From assembly GCA_020860565.1 (NCBI GenBank), contig JAJBUA010000081.1:1-35559 (forward strand): a stretch of 35,559 nucleotides of DNA. Direction: 5' to 3'. Positions 1-7,875 of this stretch are shown here, in pieces. The notes under the pieces were generated by a model. That model did no database searches. It was not told the DNA's origin and worked only from the letters and a program-made list of their open reading frames with translations. The stretch's first letter is position 1. Each line of letters starts with the position of its first letter. Source of the DNA: Clostridiales bacterium (lineage in GTDB: Bacteria > Bacillota > Clostridia > Lachnospirales > Lachnospiraceae). The position numbers were made by a program, and so were the translations under genes.

Positions 1-150
1 CACGCCGGCAGAATTGCGTCCGCTTGTATCGTAACAGACGGCGAGGTTCTTTTCCAGCACACCAATCTTTAAACGGTAGCTGGACAACTCTCTGGCTGCA
101 GCGCTTCCGACCGCACCCCCGCCAATAATCAAGACATCAACCAGTTTCAT
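1..150 (-). CDS. FAD-dependent oxidoreductase, N-terminal part (cut by window edge)
   Basis: Fifty codons are visible, from an ATG at 150 to the window edge. The protein opens with a dinucleotide-binding fold, strand DVLIIGGGAVGSAAARELS (residues 5-23), which is the GxGxxG FAD-binding signature. It continues with a second strand ending in a Glu (IGVLEKN, 29-35) that would bind the adenosine ribose. This arrangement, with the following TSGRNSAGV, resembles the glycerol-3-phosphate dehydrogenase / L-2-hydroxyglutarate oxidase superfamily. The substrate cannot be told from this fragment. A GGAGGG ribosome site lies just upstream, and a plausible promoter is at 187-215. Confidence 0.8.
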   Translation of the reverse strand, partial: MKLVDVLIIGGGAVGSAAARELSSYRLKIGVLEKNLAVCYDTSGRNSAGV

Positions 151-186
151 CTTTTCCCTCCGGATTCATCCTATAAATTTATCATC

Positions 187-215
187 ATATTAGCATTATA
201 TCGGATATTTGACAA
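187..215 (-). promoter_or_regulatory. Possible sigma-A promoter of the FAD oxidoreductase
   Basis: On the minus strand TTGTCA (-35, 5/6 match) is followed after 17 bases by TAATAT (-10, 4/6 match), about 37 bases upstream of the oxidoreductase start. An alternative TATAAT overlaps the spacer, so the exact -10 is uncertain. The surrounding 150-315 is AT-rich with no gene. Confidence 0.4.
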
Positions 216-315
216 GTGTATTTGCGGAATTTATGGGATGTATTTGTATGTTCGAAACGTTTTAAATCCATATAGATAAACCGAAATAATCAGAAAAAGA
301 GATTTTATGATCTCA

Positions 316-364
316 CAACAAAATAAAACGCCGGAAAACCTCACATTTTTCAAGGTTTCCCGGC
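316..364 (-). terminator. Rho-independent terminator after yebC
   Basis: Reading the minus strand, GCCGGGAAACC and GGTTTTCCGGC form an 11-bp stem with one G-T pair and a 13-base loop. It is followed by GTTTTATTTTGTT. It begins 10 bases past the yebC stop. Confidence 0.85.
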
Positions 365-374
365 ATGATTGATC

Positions 375-1103
375 TTACTCGTCCCAGTTATGATATACTG
401 CCTGCACGTCATCATCGTCGTCCAGCAGATCCAGAATGCGATTCATCTTTTTGATGTCGTCTTCATTCGATAACTCCACCCATGTCTGAGGGATCATCGT
501 GACATCCGCAGAAGCCATCTCGATCTTCTGCGCTTCCAGCGCCTCACGGACCTGACTGAAATCGTCCGGATCCGTAATGATCTCGTAGCTGTCCTCTTCT
601 TCCGAAAAGTCCTCCGCACCCGCATCCAGAGCAATCATCATCAGCTCATCCGGATCCAGATCGCATTCCTCCTTATCGATGACAATCTGTCCCTTTTTAT
701 CAAACATAAAGGAAACGCTTCCCGGCGTACCGACATTGCCGCCGCCCTTGGTAAAGGCACTTCTGACATTAGCAGCGGTGCGGTTTTTATTATCGGTCAG
801 CGTATCCACGATGATCGCCACGCCGCTCGGACCATAGCCTTCATATGTAAGCATCGCATAATCAACCGAGTTTGCATCGCCCGCCGCCTTCTTAATGCCG
901 CGTTCAATCGTATCGTTCGGCACGTTATTGGCCTTTGCCTTGGCAATGACATCACGCAGCTTGCTGTTATTAGCCGGGTCGGGGCCTCCGGCCTTCACTG
1001 CCACCGCGATCTCACGGCCGATGACCGTAAAAATCTTGCCCTTGGCAGCATCATTCCTCTCTTTTTTATGTTTGATATTCGCAAATTTCGAATGTCCTGA
1101 CAT
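375..1103 (-). CDS. yebC: YebC/PmpR-family translation/regulatory factor
   Basis: The 242-residue protein has the usual family length and opening [22 protein letters not shown] in segments, followed by the second conserved block [14 protein letters not shown] and the [14 protein letters not shown] loop. YebC/PmpR proteins were long annotated as DNA-binding regulators. More recent work on family members points to a role at the ribosome in relieving stalls at proline-rich stretches, so the label 'transcriptional regulator' is unsafe. The C-terminus is strongly acidic (a DDDDD run near the end), as in many relatives. The ATG at 1103 has a GGAGGG ribosome site 7 bases upstream. The gene stands alone, with its own promoter at 1163-1191 and a terminator at 316-364. 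Confidence 0.95.
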   Translation of the reverse strand: MSGHSKFANIKHKKERNDAAKGKIFTVIGREIAVAVKAGGPDPANNSKLRDVIAKAKANNVPNDTIERGIKKAAGDANSVDYAMLTYEGYGPSGVAIIVDTLTDNKNRTAANVRSAFTKGGGNVGTPGSVSFMFDKKGQIVIDKEECDLDPDELMMIALDAGAEDFSEEEDSYEIITDPDDFSQVREALEAQKIEMASADVTMIPQTWVELSNEDDIKKMNRILDLLDDDDDVQAVYHNWDE

Positions 1104-1162
1104 AATACCCTCCTATCTCGCGTTTCTTTTTTCATCCAAAAAACACAAAACATAACTTGTTA

Positions 1163-1191
1163 ATTTTAACACGCTTTTTTTCTATTAGCAA
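1163..1191 (-). promoter_or_regulatory. Sigma-A promoter of yebC
   Basis: Minus strand: TTGCTA (4/6), 17-base spacer, TAAAAT (5/6), about 60 bases upstream of the yebC start and downstream of the mazF stop. It separates yebC from the mazF transcript. Confidence 0.65.
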
Positions 1192-1281
1192 GAGCCGCCG
1201 CTGTGATTTTTATCCAATTTTATTTACTCAGGGATTTTTCCCGCATCCGACTCTCGATTTTACCGGCCTCAGCTTACGTTT

Positions 1282-1629
1282 TTATGTAGGCAGCTCAAGG
1301 CTTACTCTCAGAGCCTGATCGACTTTCTGCAGCAATTCTGCGTCAATATGGCAGATTTTCTCCTTCAGCCGCTGCTTATCGATCGTACGCAACTGTTCCA
1401 GCAGAATCACAGAATCCTTCACCATATCGCATTTTCGCGTATCCAGTTCCACATGTGTCGGAAGCTTGGCTTTATTCATTCTGGAAGTGATCGCTGCACA
1501 GATCACGGTCGGACTGTGCTTATTTCCGACATCATTCTGAATAATCAGCACCGGACGCACACCGCCCTGCTCCGAACCTACCACCGGTCTCAAATCCGCG
1601 TAATAAATATCTCCTCGTCTGATCAGCAT
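1282..1629 (-). CDS. mazF: MazF/EndoA (NdoA)-type mRNA interferase toxin
   Basis: This 115-residue protein resembles Bacillus EndoA/MazF, a sequence-specific single-strand RNA endoribonuclease. The RGDIYYADL opening, [15 protein letters not shown] (18-32) and the block [16 protein letters not shown] are all present. The catalytic pair known from the Bacillus enzyme is kept: Arg25 in GGVRPV and Thr48 in AAITSR, so the toxin looks intact. It is downstream of alr on the same strand, as in many Firmicutes. The antitoxin gene normally found between alr and mazF is absent: only 151 bases separate the two genes. The start ATG follows a GGAGAGGAAATTCGG leader. Confidence 0.93.
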   Translation of the reverse strand: MLIRRGDIYYADLRPVVGSEQGGVRPVLIIQNDVGNKHSPTVICAAITSRMNKAKLPTHVELDTRKCDMVKDSVILLEQLRTIDKQRLKEKICHIDAELLQKVDQALRVSLELPT

Positions 1630-1648
1630 CCGAATTTCCTCTCCGAAA

Positions 1649-1768
1649 CTAACTTTGATAAGTATAGTATGAACCGAATTTCAAAAAGATATACTCATCC
1701 AAAGAAAGTCTTCCGGAAAGAAATCCTTCAGGAAAAAAGTCTTCCGCAAGAGCCGCATCGTCACAAAC
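1649..1768 (-). other. 39-codon open stretch between alr and mazF, no start codon
   Basis: In the frame of alr, 39 codons remain open between two stops, reading ...AEDFFPEGFLSGRLSLDEYIF..., acidic and protein-like. There is no usable start or ribosome site. It might be the worn-out tail of an antitoxin gene, but an open run of this length is not statistically striking. Two copies of CGGAAGACTTT lie inside it. Confidence 0.2.
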
Positions 1769-1780
1769 TCACGGCACGCT

Positions 1781-2965
1781 TCATTCCATAAAATCCTCAT
1801 AGAGATCCCGGAAATAATCCTTCTTTCCTGTAATCCTGCCTCCCTGAATATACACTCGCGGCACCCGCTTCCCAATATCACAAATCAGTTCATAATGGAA
1901 TCTGCCGCTGATGCGGGCGATCTCCTCCGCTGTAATCTGCTCTTCTCCGTCTGTTCCCAGAAGCGTTACCTCTGATCCGATCTCTGCCTCCGGGATCTCC
2001 GTCACATCCACCATAAACTGATCCATGCAGACGCGTCCCCGGATCGGCGCCCTCTTTCCCTCAATCAGCACATATCCCTGGTTGGACATGCCCCTCGGAT
2101 AGCCATCGCCATAGCCAACCGGCACCGTGGCAATCCTCGACTCCTTCTCTGTCACAAACGTACCGCCATAACTGATCGAAGTTCCTGCCGGCACGGTTTT
2201 GACATAAGTAAGAAAACTTTTCAGACCCATCACCGGTTTCAGCTCAACCTTTCCCTCATCCACTTCGTCTGAAGGATACAGGCCGTAGATCGAGATACCG
2301 GCGCGAACCATATGCAGATGTGCCTGCGGCAGATCAATGATGGCCGCGCTGTTCGCGATATGCGGAATTGAAATTACGATTCCCTGCGCCTCTAAAAGTG
2401 AACGGAAATGCAGATATTTCTCCTGCTGTTTCTGTGCGTAAGATTTATCCGTCTCATCCGCTTTCGCGAAATGGGTAAACATCCCTTCGATCTCGATTCC
2501 AGGCAAAGACGCAATCTCGCAGGCAGTCTTTACCCCCTCTTCATCCGGAGACATACCGATACGCCCCATCCCGGTATCGACAGCCAGATGGATCTTCGCC
2601 TTTTTCCCACAGCTTACCGCCAGTTCTGATAAAGGCTTTGCCTGTGCCGTGGTAAAGATCGCCGGACGGATCTCCTGATCAATCAGCTCCTGCGCATGAG
2701 ACGGATGCGTCACGCCCAGAATCAGGATTGGCTTTGTAATCCGATGTGCTCTGAGATTGACCGCTTCCTCAATCGTCGCTACCGCATAACCTTTCACATA
2801 AGGATCGATGGCTTTTGCCACCGGAACCGCTCCGTGCCCGTACCCATCCGTCTTCACTACGCCGATCATACCGGTCCCAGGCCGAAGGTTCTTTTGCATC
2901 GACTGCATATTAAAAATGGCCGCATCCAGATCAATGGGTGCAAATACTCTCGTGTATGGATTCAT
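1781..2965 (-). CDS. alr: Alanine racemase
   Basis: PLP-dependent enzyme converting L- to D-alanine for peptidoglycan; cytoplasmic; 394 residues, normal length. The PLP lysine is Lys38 in VVKTDGYGHG, a slight variant of the usual VKADAYGHG. The second catalytic base is Tyr266 in ISYGGTF. The GRVCMDQFMVD motif (310-320) and VPVGYGDGYPRG (281-292) are canonical, as is the C-terminal beta domain. It follows the NAD(P)HX repair gene by 63 bases and precedes mazF, a conserved Firmicute order (acpS/nnr-alr-mazF). Intact. Confidence 0.97.
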   Translation of the reverse strand: MNPYTRVFAPIDLDAAIFNMQSMQKNLRPGTGMIGVVKTDGYGHGAVPVAKAIDPYVKGYAVATIEEAVNLRAHRITKPILILGVTHPSHAQELIDQEIRPAIFTTAQAKPLSELAVSCGKKAKIHLAVDTGMGRIGMSPDEEGVKTACEIASLPGIEIEGMFTHFAKADETDKSYAQKQQEKYLHFRSLLEAQGIVISIPHIANSAAIIDLPQAHLHMVRAGISIYGLYPSDEVDEGKVELKPVMGLKSFLTYVKTVPAGTSISYGGTFVTEKESRIATVPVGYGDGYPRGMSNQGYVLIEGKRAPIRGRVCMDQFMVDVTEIPEAEIGSEVTLLGTDGEEQITAEEIARISGRFHYELICDIGKRVPRVYIQGGRITGKKDYFRDLYEDFME

Positions 2966-3028
2966 TTTTTCTCTCTTTCATCAATTTCATTTGATCCGTT
3001 TTGCCTGAACCATGGATAATTTTGTCAT

Positions 3029-4540
3029 TCACCAGCCGATGCAGTCCGCTATGTCATGCGCCAGAATTCCATTTGAGCCTTTTTTCTGTGCGGCCCGCTC
3101 ACCGGCGAGGCCATGCACATACACACCGTAAGCCGCCGCGTCAATCCCCTCCATACCCTGAGCGATCAGGGTGCCGATTACGCCGGTGAGGACATCTCCC
3201 GAGCCACCCTTTGCCATCGCACTGCAGCCACTGGTATTAATATAAACTCTGCCATCCTTATCAGCGATCACCGTGGAAGCATCCTTGAGTACGCAGACAG
3301 CTCCGGTATCCGCACTGTATTCTCTGGCAGTACGGATCGGATCCGCCTTAATCTCATCAGCAGTCAGTCCCATCAGCCGGGACATCTCTCCGATATGAGG
3401 CGTAAGAATCATATTTTCCGTCAGATACCGTGCCAGCTGCGGATAGTCGGCAATCGTATTTAACGCATCAGCATCCAGCACAATCGGTACATAGGCAAAC
3501 TCCAGGACTGTACGCACCAGCATCTCCACATGAGCTTCTCTCCCCAGTCCCGGCCCCAGGATAATCGCGTCCGCCCACTCGCACTGCTGTTCAATCATCT
3601 CCGGATTCTCTTCCATCTGCGCCGGATCATACGACGCGACAATCGCCTCCGGGATCTGCGACTGCAGGATCATCCGGTTGGCCTCCACAGTCAGGATTTT
3701 TACCAGCCCGGCTCCGGTACGGTATGCGGCGAGTGCAGACAGATAAGCAGCCCCGCTCATACCCTCACATCCGGCGATAATCAGAATCTTCCCGAACGTT
3801 CCCTTATTGCCGTCCGCACGGCGCACGGGAAGCGCTGCCAGATCTTCCGCTTCCAGATACTTCACATCTGATCCGCTCTGACTGAGACTGCTCCCGACGA
3901 ACCCGATGTCCGCGATCCTTACCTGTCCCGCATAATTTCTGCCCGGATACAGGAGCAGGCCGTTTTTCGTATAACCAAACGTAACCGTGACTTCTGCCTT
4001 CAGCGCGATCCCCATCACCGCTCCGGTATCCGCATGGATCCCGGATGGGATATCCACCGCAAGAATTTTTACCCCTGCGTTTTCCTCCCGCTTTGTCATC
4101 AGCCATTCAATCAGGCCGCGGTATGACCCTCCGACCTCCCGCGTAAGGCCGATGCCGAAAAGTGCATCAACGATCAGATCCGGCTGTCCTTCCGGCAGCT
4201 GCGGCAACGTCACCATACGGATATCCAGCCGCTGCGCAATCTGCTTCTGGATCCGGTACTCGGCCGTCGCATGTTCCTCATTTCCCGCCAGAATCAGCAC
4301 AATCTGTACTCCCCGAGATTGAAGAATCCTTCCCATCGCAATCCCATCCGCACCGTTATTGCCGCTGCCGCAGGCAATCCAGCAAACCTTCTTTTTCTCC
4401 GCATCCAGCAATTCGCAGGCCGCGTCGGACGCCGCCAGCGCCGCGCGTTCCATCAGCACGAGCGACGGGATCCCGATCTGCTGGATCGTATACTGATCCA
4501 CCTCTTTGGCCTGCGCTCCTGTCAAGGAATTCTTCATCAC
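3029..4540 (-). CDS. nnr: Bifunctional NAD(P)HX epimerase / ADP-dependent NAD(P)HX dehydratase
   Basis: Repairs hydrated NAD(P)H. The N-terminal YjeF domain (about 1-215) epimerises S/R-NAD(P)HX and carries GSGNNGADG (58-66), with Ala where GGDG is usual. The C-terminal ribokinase-like domain (about 225-503) dehydrates S-NAD(P)HX using ADP. It carries LGPGLGR, LTPHIGEMSRL and the anion-hole motif AKGGSGDVLTG (443-453) with its catalytic Asp. The 503-residue length fits the fused form. It lies 34 bases after the ABC-F stop and 63 bases before alr, so co-transcription is likely. Confidence 0.95.
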   Translation of the reverse strand: MMKNSLTGAQAKEVDQYTIQQIGIPSLVLMERAALAASDAACELLDAEKKKVCWIACGSGNNGADGIAMGRILQSRGVQIVLILAGNEEHATAEYRIQKQIAQRLDIRMVTLPQLPEGQPDLIVDALFGIGLTREVGGSYRGLIEWLMTKREENAGVKILAVDIPSGIHADTGAVMGIALKAEVTVTFGYTKNGLLLYPGRNYAGQVRIADIGFVGSSLSQSGSDVKYLEAEDLAALPVRRADGNKGTFGKILIIAGCEGMSGAAYLSALAAYRTGAGLVKILTVEANRMILQSQIPEAIVASYDPAQMEENPEMIEQQCEWADAIILGPGLGREAHVEMLVRTVLEFAYVPIVLDADALNTIADYPQLARYLTENMILTPHIGEMSRLMGLTADEIKADPIRTAREYSADTGAVCVLKDASTVIADKDGRVYINTSGCSAMAKGGSGDVLTGVIGTLIAQGMEGIDAAAYGVYVHGLAGERAAQKKGSNGILAHDIADCIGW

Positions 4541-4574
4541 TCAATCCCCCCTTTTCATCCGTATCTGCGGCGGT

Positions 4575-6539
4575 TCAGACAGTATCCTCTGCCAGTACCT
4601 CCCATTCCTCATATAAAGCTTCCAGTTCGGTTTTCAGATTTTCCTTCTCCTGATTCAATTCCATCAGACGTTCTACGTTGGTATAGACTTCTTCCTCTCC
4701 CAGAAGAATATTGATCTCATTGTCACGAACCTCCCGCTCATGGATCCTTTCCTCTATTTTCTTTAAATCATTCTGTCTTTTGCGGATTTTCGCCTGTTCT
4801 TCCTTGTGGAGCTTCCAGTCCTGTTTTCCGCCGGCACCGGTGTTATCCTCTGAACTGCGCACTCCGCCCGCATCTCTGCCAGCCGCCCCGGCACCCGCCT
4901 CCCGCGTGCTCTCCGCGGCATACAGGCGGTTCATCTGCTCTTTTTTCTCCAGATAATAATCATAATTTCCGATATACGGAATCAGCACACGTTCGGTCAG
5001 TTCCAGAATACGCGTTGCGGTCTGGTTGATAAAGTACCGGTCATGTGATACGTAAAGTACAGTCCCTGTATAATTTTTCAGTGCTTCTTCCAGAATCTCC
5101 TTGGACATAATATCCAGATGGTTGGTCGGCTCATCCAGAATCAGGAAATTTGCCTCCGAAAGCATCAGCTTGGCCAGCGACACCCGTCCCCGCTCACCGC
5201 CGCTTAAATCGGCGATCCGTTTGAACACATCATCTCCGGTAAATAAAAATGCCGCCAGATGATTGCGGATCTGCGTATTGGTCAGCCTGGGGAATGCCTC
5301 CTGCACCTCCTCAAAGACCGTCTTTTCCATATGAAGAACGTGATGCTCCTGATCATAATATCCGATATGAACCTTCGCGCCCAGTACAATCCTTCCGCTG
5401 TCTGCCGGAAGAAGCCCGTTGATCAGTTTTAAAATCGTCGTCTTGCCAACGCCGTTATTGCCGATAATCGCGACCCGTTCTCCCCGTTTGATTTCCATGT
5501 CCAGATGCTGAAAAAGCGGACGGCCGTCAAAAGATTTACTCAGATCTGTTACCGTCAGCACGTCATTGCCGCTGAGAATATTTGGTTCCAGATGAATCCG
5601 CATCTCATCGTTAAACTCTGCCGGCTTGTCCAGAAGTTCTATTCTGGAAAGCATCTTTTCCCGGCTCTCTGCGCGTTTGATCGATTTCTCCCGGTTAAAC
5701 TGCTTCAGCTTCGCAATCACTTCTTCCTGGTGACGAATCTCCTGCTGCTGGTTTAACCAGGCCTTTCTCTGAGCACTGCGCAGCAGAGCCTTTTTTTCAC
5801 TGTACGCCGTATAATTTCCCGGATATACCATCGACCTTCCTGATTCCAGCTCTACTACCTTCGTAACGACACGGTTCAGAAAATACCGGTCATGCGCTAC
5901 GATCACAACCGCGCCCCGATAATTGAGCAGATAATTTTCCAGCCAGGAGATCGACGCCATGTCCAGATGGTTGGTCGGCTCGTCCAGAAGGATAATATCC
6001 GGCCGTGAAAGCAGAAGTTTACCCAGTGAAACCCGTGTTTTCTGTCCTCCGGAGAGCGTACGCACCTCCTTGGAAAACTCATTTTCCTCAAATCCCAGTC
6101 CCTTGAGCACTCCGATGATCTCACTCTTCCAGGCATAACCATTCTCCAGCTCAAAGGTGTGGTTCAGAGTCGAATACTCTGTCAGCATCTCCTCCAGAGC
6201 ATCGCCCTCCGCATGCTTCATCTCCCGCTCGAGTCTGCGGATCTCTTCTTCCATCCGGATGATCGGACGTTTGACTTCCATCAGTTCATCGTAGATGGTA
6301 TGGTCACTTTCCAGATCCTGCTGCTGTGCCAGATAGCCCAGCGTCTTTCCTTTCGCAAGAGTGACCTCACCCGCATCGGGCTCCATTTCCCCAACAATAA
6401 TCTTAAGAAGTGTCGACTTTCCCGCTCCGTTGATACCGATGACCGCTGTCTTTTCATGGTCTTCCACATGAAAAGAAACATCGGATAAAATCTGCTCGGT
6501 ACCAAACGCTTTGTTGATATGACTGCATGATAATATCAT
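4575..6539 (-). CDS. ABC-F family ATPase (Uup/YdiF-like translation factor)
   Basis: 654 residues with two nucleotide-binding domains in one chain and no membrane segments. NBD1 has Walker A GINGAGKST (35-43), signature LSGGQ (162-166) and Walker B IILLDEPTN (182-190). The charged inter-domain linker (about 240-310) is the part that reaches the ribosomal P/E-site tRNA in this family. NBD2 has Walker A GNNGVGKTT (360-368), LSGGE (445-449) and Walker B FLILDEPTN (465-473). A Gly/Ala-rich tether (546-572) leads to a C-terminal coiled coil (about 575-650), as in Uup/YdiF-type proteins. Housekeeping translation or ribosome-rescue role is inferred. Antibiotic-protection ABC-Fs share this architecture, but nothing here specifically indicates resistance. 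Confidence 0.93.
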   Translation of the reverse strand: MILSCSHINKAFGTEQILSDVSFHVEDHEKTAVIGINGAGKSTLLKIIVGEMEPDAGEVTLAKGKTLGYLAQQQDLESDHTIYDELMEVKRPIIRMEEEIRRLEREMKHAEGDALEEMLTEYSTLNHTFELENGYAWKSEIIGVLKGLGFEENEFSKEVRTLSGGQKTRVSLGKLLLSRPDIILLDEPTNHLDMASISWLENYLLNYRGAVVIVAHDRYFLNRVVTKVVELESGRSMVYPGNYTAYSEKKALLRSAQRKAWLNQQQEIRHQEEVIAKLKQFNREKSIKRAESREKMLSRIELLDKPAEFNDEMRIHLEPNILSGNDVLTVTDLSKSFDGRPLFQHLDMEIKRGERVAIIGNNGVGKTTILKLINGLLPADSGRIVLGAKVHIGYYDQEHHVLHMEKTVFEEVQEAFPRLTNTQIRNHLAAFLFTGDDVFKRIADLSGGERGRVSLAKLMLSEANFLILDEPTNHLDIMSKEILEEALKNYTGTVLYVSHDRYFINQTATRILELTERVLIPYIGNYDYYLEKKEQMNRLYAAESTREAGAGAAGRDAGGVRSSEDNTGAGGKQDWKLHKEEQAKIRKRQNDLKKIEERIHEREVRDNEINILLGEEEVYTNVERLMELNQEKENLKTELEALYEEWEVLAEDTV

Positions 6540-6593
6540 GATATTCTCCCATAATGATGTCCCGGACTTTCCCTTCCGTCCGGATCAATATTC

Positions 6594-6651
6594 TTGTTTC
6601 ATAGGAAAGTGCTTCCTATGAAACAAAAAGTCTCCGACGGATCGCACTGCG
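6594..6651. repeat. Hairpin repeat family A, copy 1 (between ABC-F and rex)
   Basis: A perfect 14-bp inverted repeat, TTGTTTCATAGGAA (6594-6607) and TTCCTATGAAACAA (6613-6626), with loop AGTGC, is followed by AAAAGTCTCC and GGATCGCACTGCG. The same unit in the same orientation recurs after rex at 7589-7646. The gene-free stretch 6540-6817 otherwise holds a short CCGGAC/GTCCGG hairpin near the ABC-F leader (about 6563-6585) and the palindrome at 6779-6793. Confidence 0.85.
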
Positions 6652-6778
6652 AAATTCTTTATTCCGTCGCATACCGGCTCCGCGCCGTTTCCTGCTGCCT
6701 GCAAACTGCTATCCATTATAATATAGCTGTCGCTTTTTTTCAACAAGCAACCAATCACGGCAGAAGCCGTAAAATGAC

Positions 6779-6793
6779 ACATTTGACAAATGT
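6779..6793. promoter_or_regulatory. Palindrome ACATTT-GAC-AAATGT upstream of rex
   Basis: Perfect 6-bp arms around a 3-base centre, 25 bases upstream of the rex -35 box. It could be an operator for rex or for the divergent ABC-F gene. It does not match the usual Rex operator, so its regulator is unknown. Confidence 0.35.
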
Positions 6794-6817
6794 ATACAAT
6801 ATAACTCCGCAATCAGT

Positions 6818-6846
6818 TTGACAAGAATTAGACAATGTATTATAAT
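6818..6846 (+). promoter_or_regulatory. Consensus sigma-A promoter of rex
   Basis: TTGACA (6818-6823), exactly 17 bases, TATAAT (6841-6846): a full consensus match. Transcription would start near 6853, which rules out any rex start codon upstream of that point. Bases 6818-6835 (TTGACAAGAATTAGACAA) also match the clostridial Rex operator TTGTTAA-N4-TTAACAA at 10 of 14 informative positions, so autoregulation is possible. Confidence 0.9.
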
Positions 6847-6879
6847 AAACAAGGAATGATTGCAAAAGAGGTGGTAGTT

Positions 6880-7542
6880 ATGGAAAGCCGGGAAATCTCC
6901 AAAGCTGTGATTGCACGTCTTCCGAGATATTACCGATATCTCGGAGAATTAATGGAGTCCGGAGTGGATCGCATTTCCTCCAACGAATTAAGCAGGAGGA
7001 TGAACGTCACTGCTTCCCAGATCCGTCAGGATTTAAATAATTTCGGCGGTTTCGGCCAGCAGGGATACGGATACAATATCAAGTATTTATACAGTGAGAT
7101 CGCCAAGATTCTTGGCATCGACCGGCAGCATAATCTGATTATTATCGGATCCGGTAATCTCGGACAGGCACTTGCGAATTACGCGAATTTTGAAAAACGC
7201 GGATTTCTGATCAAAGGCATGTTTGATATTAATCCCCGGCTGATCGGCCTGGTAGTTCGCGGGATCGAGATCCGTGGCGTGGAAGATCTGGAGACCTTCA
7301 TTAGGGAAAACGAGGTTCAGATGGCCGCGCTGACGATTCCCAAAAACAAGGCTCCGGAGATCGCGGATCGTCTGGTAAATGCCGGAATTAAGGGGATCTG
7401 GAATTTCGCTCATGTTGACCTGCAGGTGCCCGATGATGTAGTCGTGGAAAACGTTCACCTGTCCGAAAGCCTGATGCGGCTCTCTTACCGGGTCTGCAAT
7501 ATTCAGGAGGAAAAAGAAAAAAAGAAAAAGAAACGCAGCTGA
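6880..7542 (+). CDS. rex: Redox-sensing transcriptional repressor Rex
   Basis: Rex senses the NADH/NAD+ ratio and represses fermentation and respiration genes when NADH is low. The 220 residues comprise an N-terminal winged helix with the family's DNA-contact segment ASQIRQDLNNFGGFGQQGYG (45-64). A Rossmann domain follows, with GSGNLGQ (90-96), and then the domain-swap helix. The tail is unusually lysine-rich (KKKKKRS). An upstream in-frame ATG at 6835 lies before the predicted transcription start. The ATG at 6880 has the AAGAGGTGG ribosome site and gives the normal N-terminus, so 6880 was chosen. Single gene, with its own promoter and terminator, convergent with the ABC exporter genes. Confidence 0.96.
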   Translation: MESREISKAVIARLPRYYRYLGELMESGVDRISSNELSRRMNVTASQIRQDLNNFGGFGQQGYGYNIKYLYSEIAKILGIDRQHNLIIIGSGNLGQALANYANFEKRGFLIKGMFDINPRLIGLVVRGIEIRGVEDLETFIRENEVQMAALTIPKNKAPEIADRLVNAGIKGIWNFAHVDLQVPDDVVVENVHLSESLMRLSYRVCNIQEEKEKKKKKRS

Positions 7543-7548
7543 CAAGAT

Positions 7549-7587
7549 CGGGAGAGGATTCTCATACAATCCTCTCCCGGTTTTTTT
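7549..7587 (+). terminator. Terminator of rex
   Basis: CGGGAGAGGATT and AATCCTCTCCCG pair perfectly over 12 bp around CTCATAC and are followed by G and seven T. It starts 7 bases after the rex stop. Confidence 0.95.
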
Positions 7588-7588
7588 A

Positions 7589-7646
7589 TTCCATAGGAAA
7601 GTACGTCCTATGGAACAAAAAGCCCTCCGGGCGGGATCGCACTGCG
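7589..7646. repeat. Hairpin repeat family A, copy 2 (after rex)
   Basis: TTCCATAGGA (7589-7598) and TCCTATGGAA (7606-7615) form a 10-bp perfect stem, followed by CAAAAAGCCCTCC and GGATCGCACTGCG. It matches copy 1 at 6594-6651 in sequence and orientation. The stem bases have co-varied: TTTC/GAAA in copy 1, TTCC/GGAA here. Confidence 0.85.
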
Positions 7647-7689
7647 GCGGAGCGGAAATATGTCGCTAAAGCGACCCGCCGCAGGCGGA

Positions 7690-7715
7690 GAATCCTGCTT
7701 TGCAGGATTCTTTTT
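7690..7715 (+). terminator. Second terminator-like hairpin downstream of rex
   Basis: GAATCCTGC and GCAGGATTC form a 9-bp stem around TTT and are followed by TTTTT. It lies inside the hairpin-rich block between convergent genes. Confidence 0.7.
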
Positions 7716-7717
7716 CA

Positions 7718-7860
7718 TGCGCAGAGCCGGGTAAGGAATTTTGCGGCTACGCCGCACCCGGGTCTACGCTCCGCTTCGGTCGGCGCTAAACGGATGTCCA
7801 CCGGACATCCAACGCCGCGCAGCGAGTAGGAGGCAAAAGCCGCCTCCTACTCGATCGCTA
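7718..7860. repeat. Structured intergenic repeat family B, copy 1
   Basis: A chain of hairpins without a gene: GCGGC-TAC-GCCGC (7743-7755), GGATGTCC/GGACATCC (about 7793-7810) and CGAGTAGGAGGC/GCCTCCTACTCG (about 7824-7855). The core AAGGAATTTTGCGGCTACGC recurs, diverged, upstream of dnaG (21815-21898) and upstream of transketolase (15117-15180, opposite strand). It separates rex from the convergent ABC exporter and so may help termination on both strands. Confidence 0.6.
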
Positions 7861-7875
7861 CTCCATCCTCTTCCT

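Noticed and set aside
1157-1170. TTGTTAA-TT-TTAACA near the yebC promoter as a Rex operator
   Set aside because: Half-sites match, but the spacer is 2 bases instead of 4, so the two subunits would not be in register.
1681-1881. 66-codon frame between alr and mazF as a possible antitoxin
   Set aside because: It overlaps the end of alr, is Arg/Phe/Trp-rich and has no ribbon-helix-helix pattern or ribosome site.
3530-3871. Long plus-strand frames antisense to nnr and other minus-strand genes
   Set aside because: Arg/Ser/Pro-rich shadows of well-supported genes, without ribosome sites or recognisable motifs.
4575-6539. ABC-F gene as an antibiotic-resistance determinant
   Set aside because: Its C-terminal coiled coil and its position upstream of nnr-alr fit a housekeeping Uup/YdiF type; nothing specific to resistance is visible.
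6835-6879. Upstream ATG for rex
   Set aside because: It overlaps the promoter and lies before the predicted transcription start.
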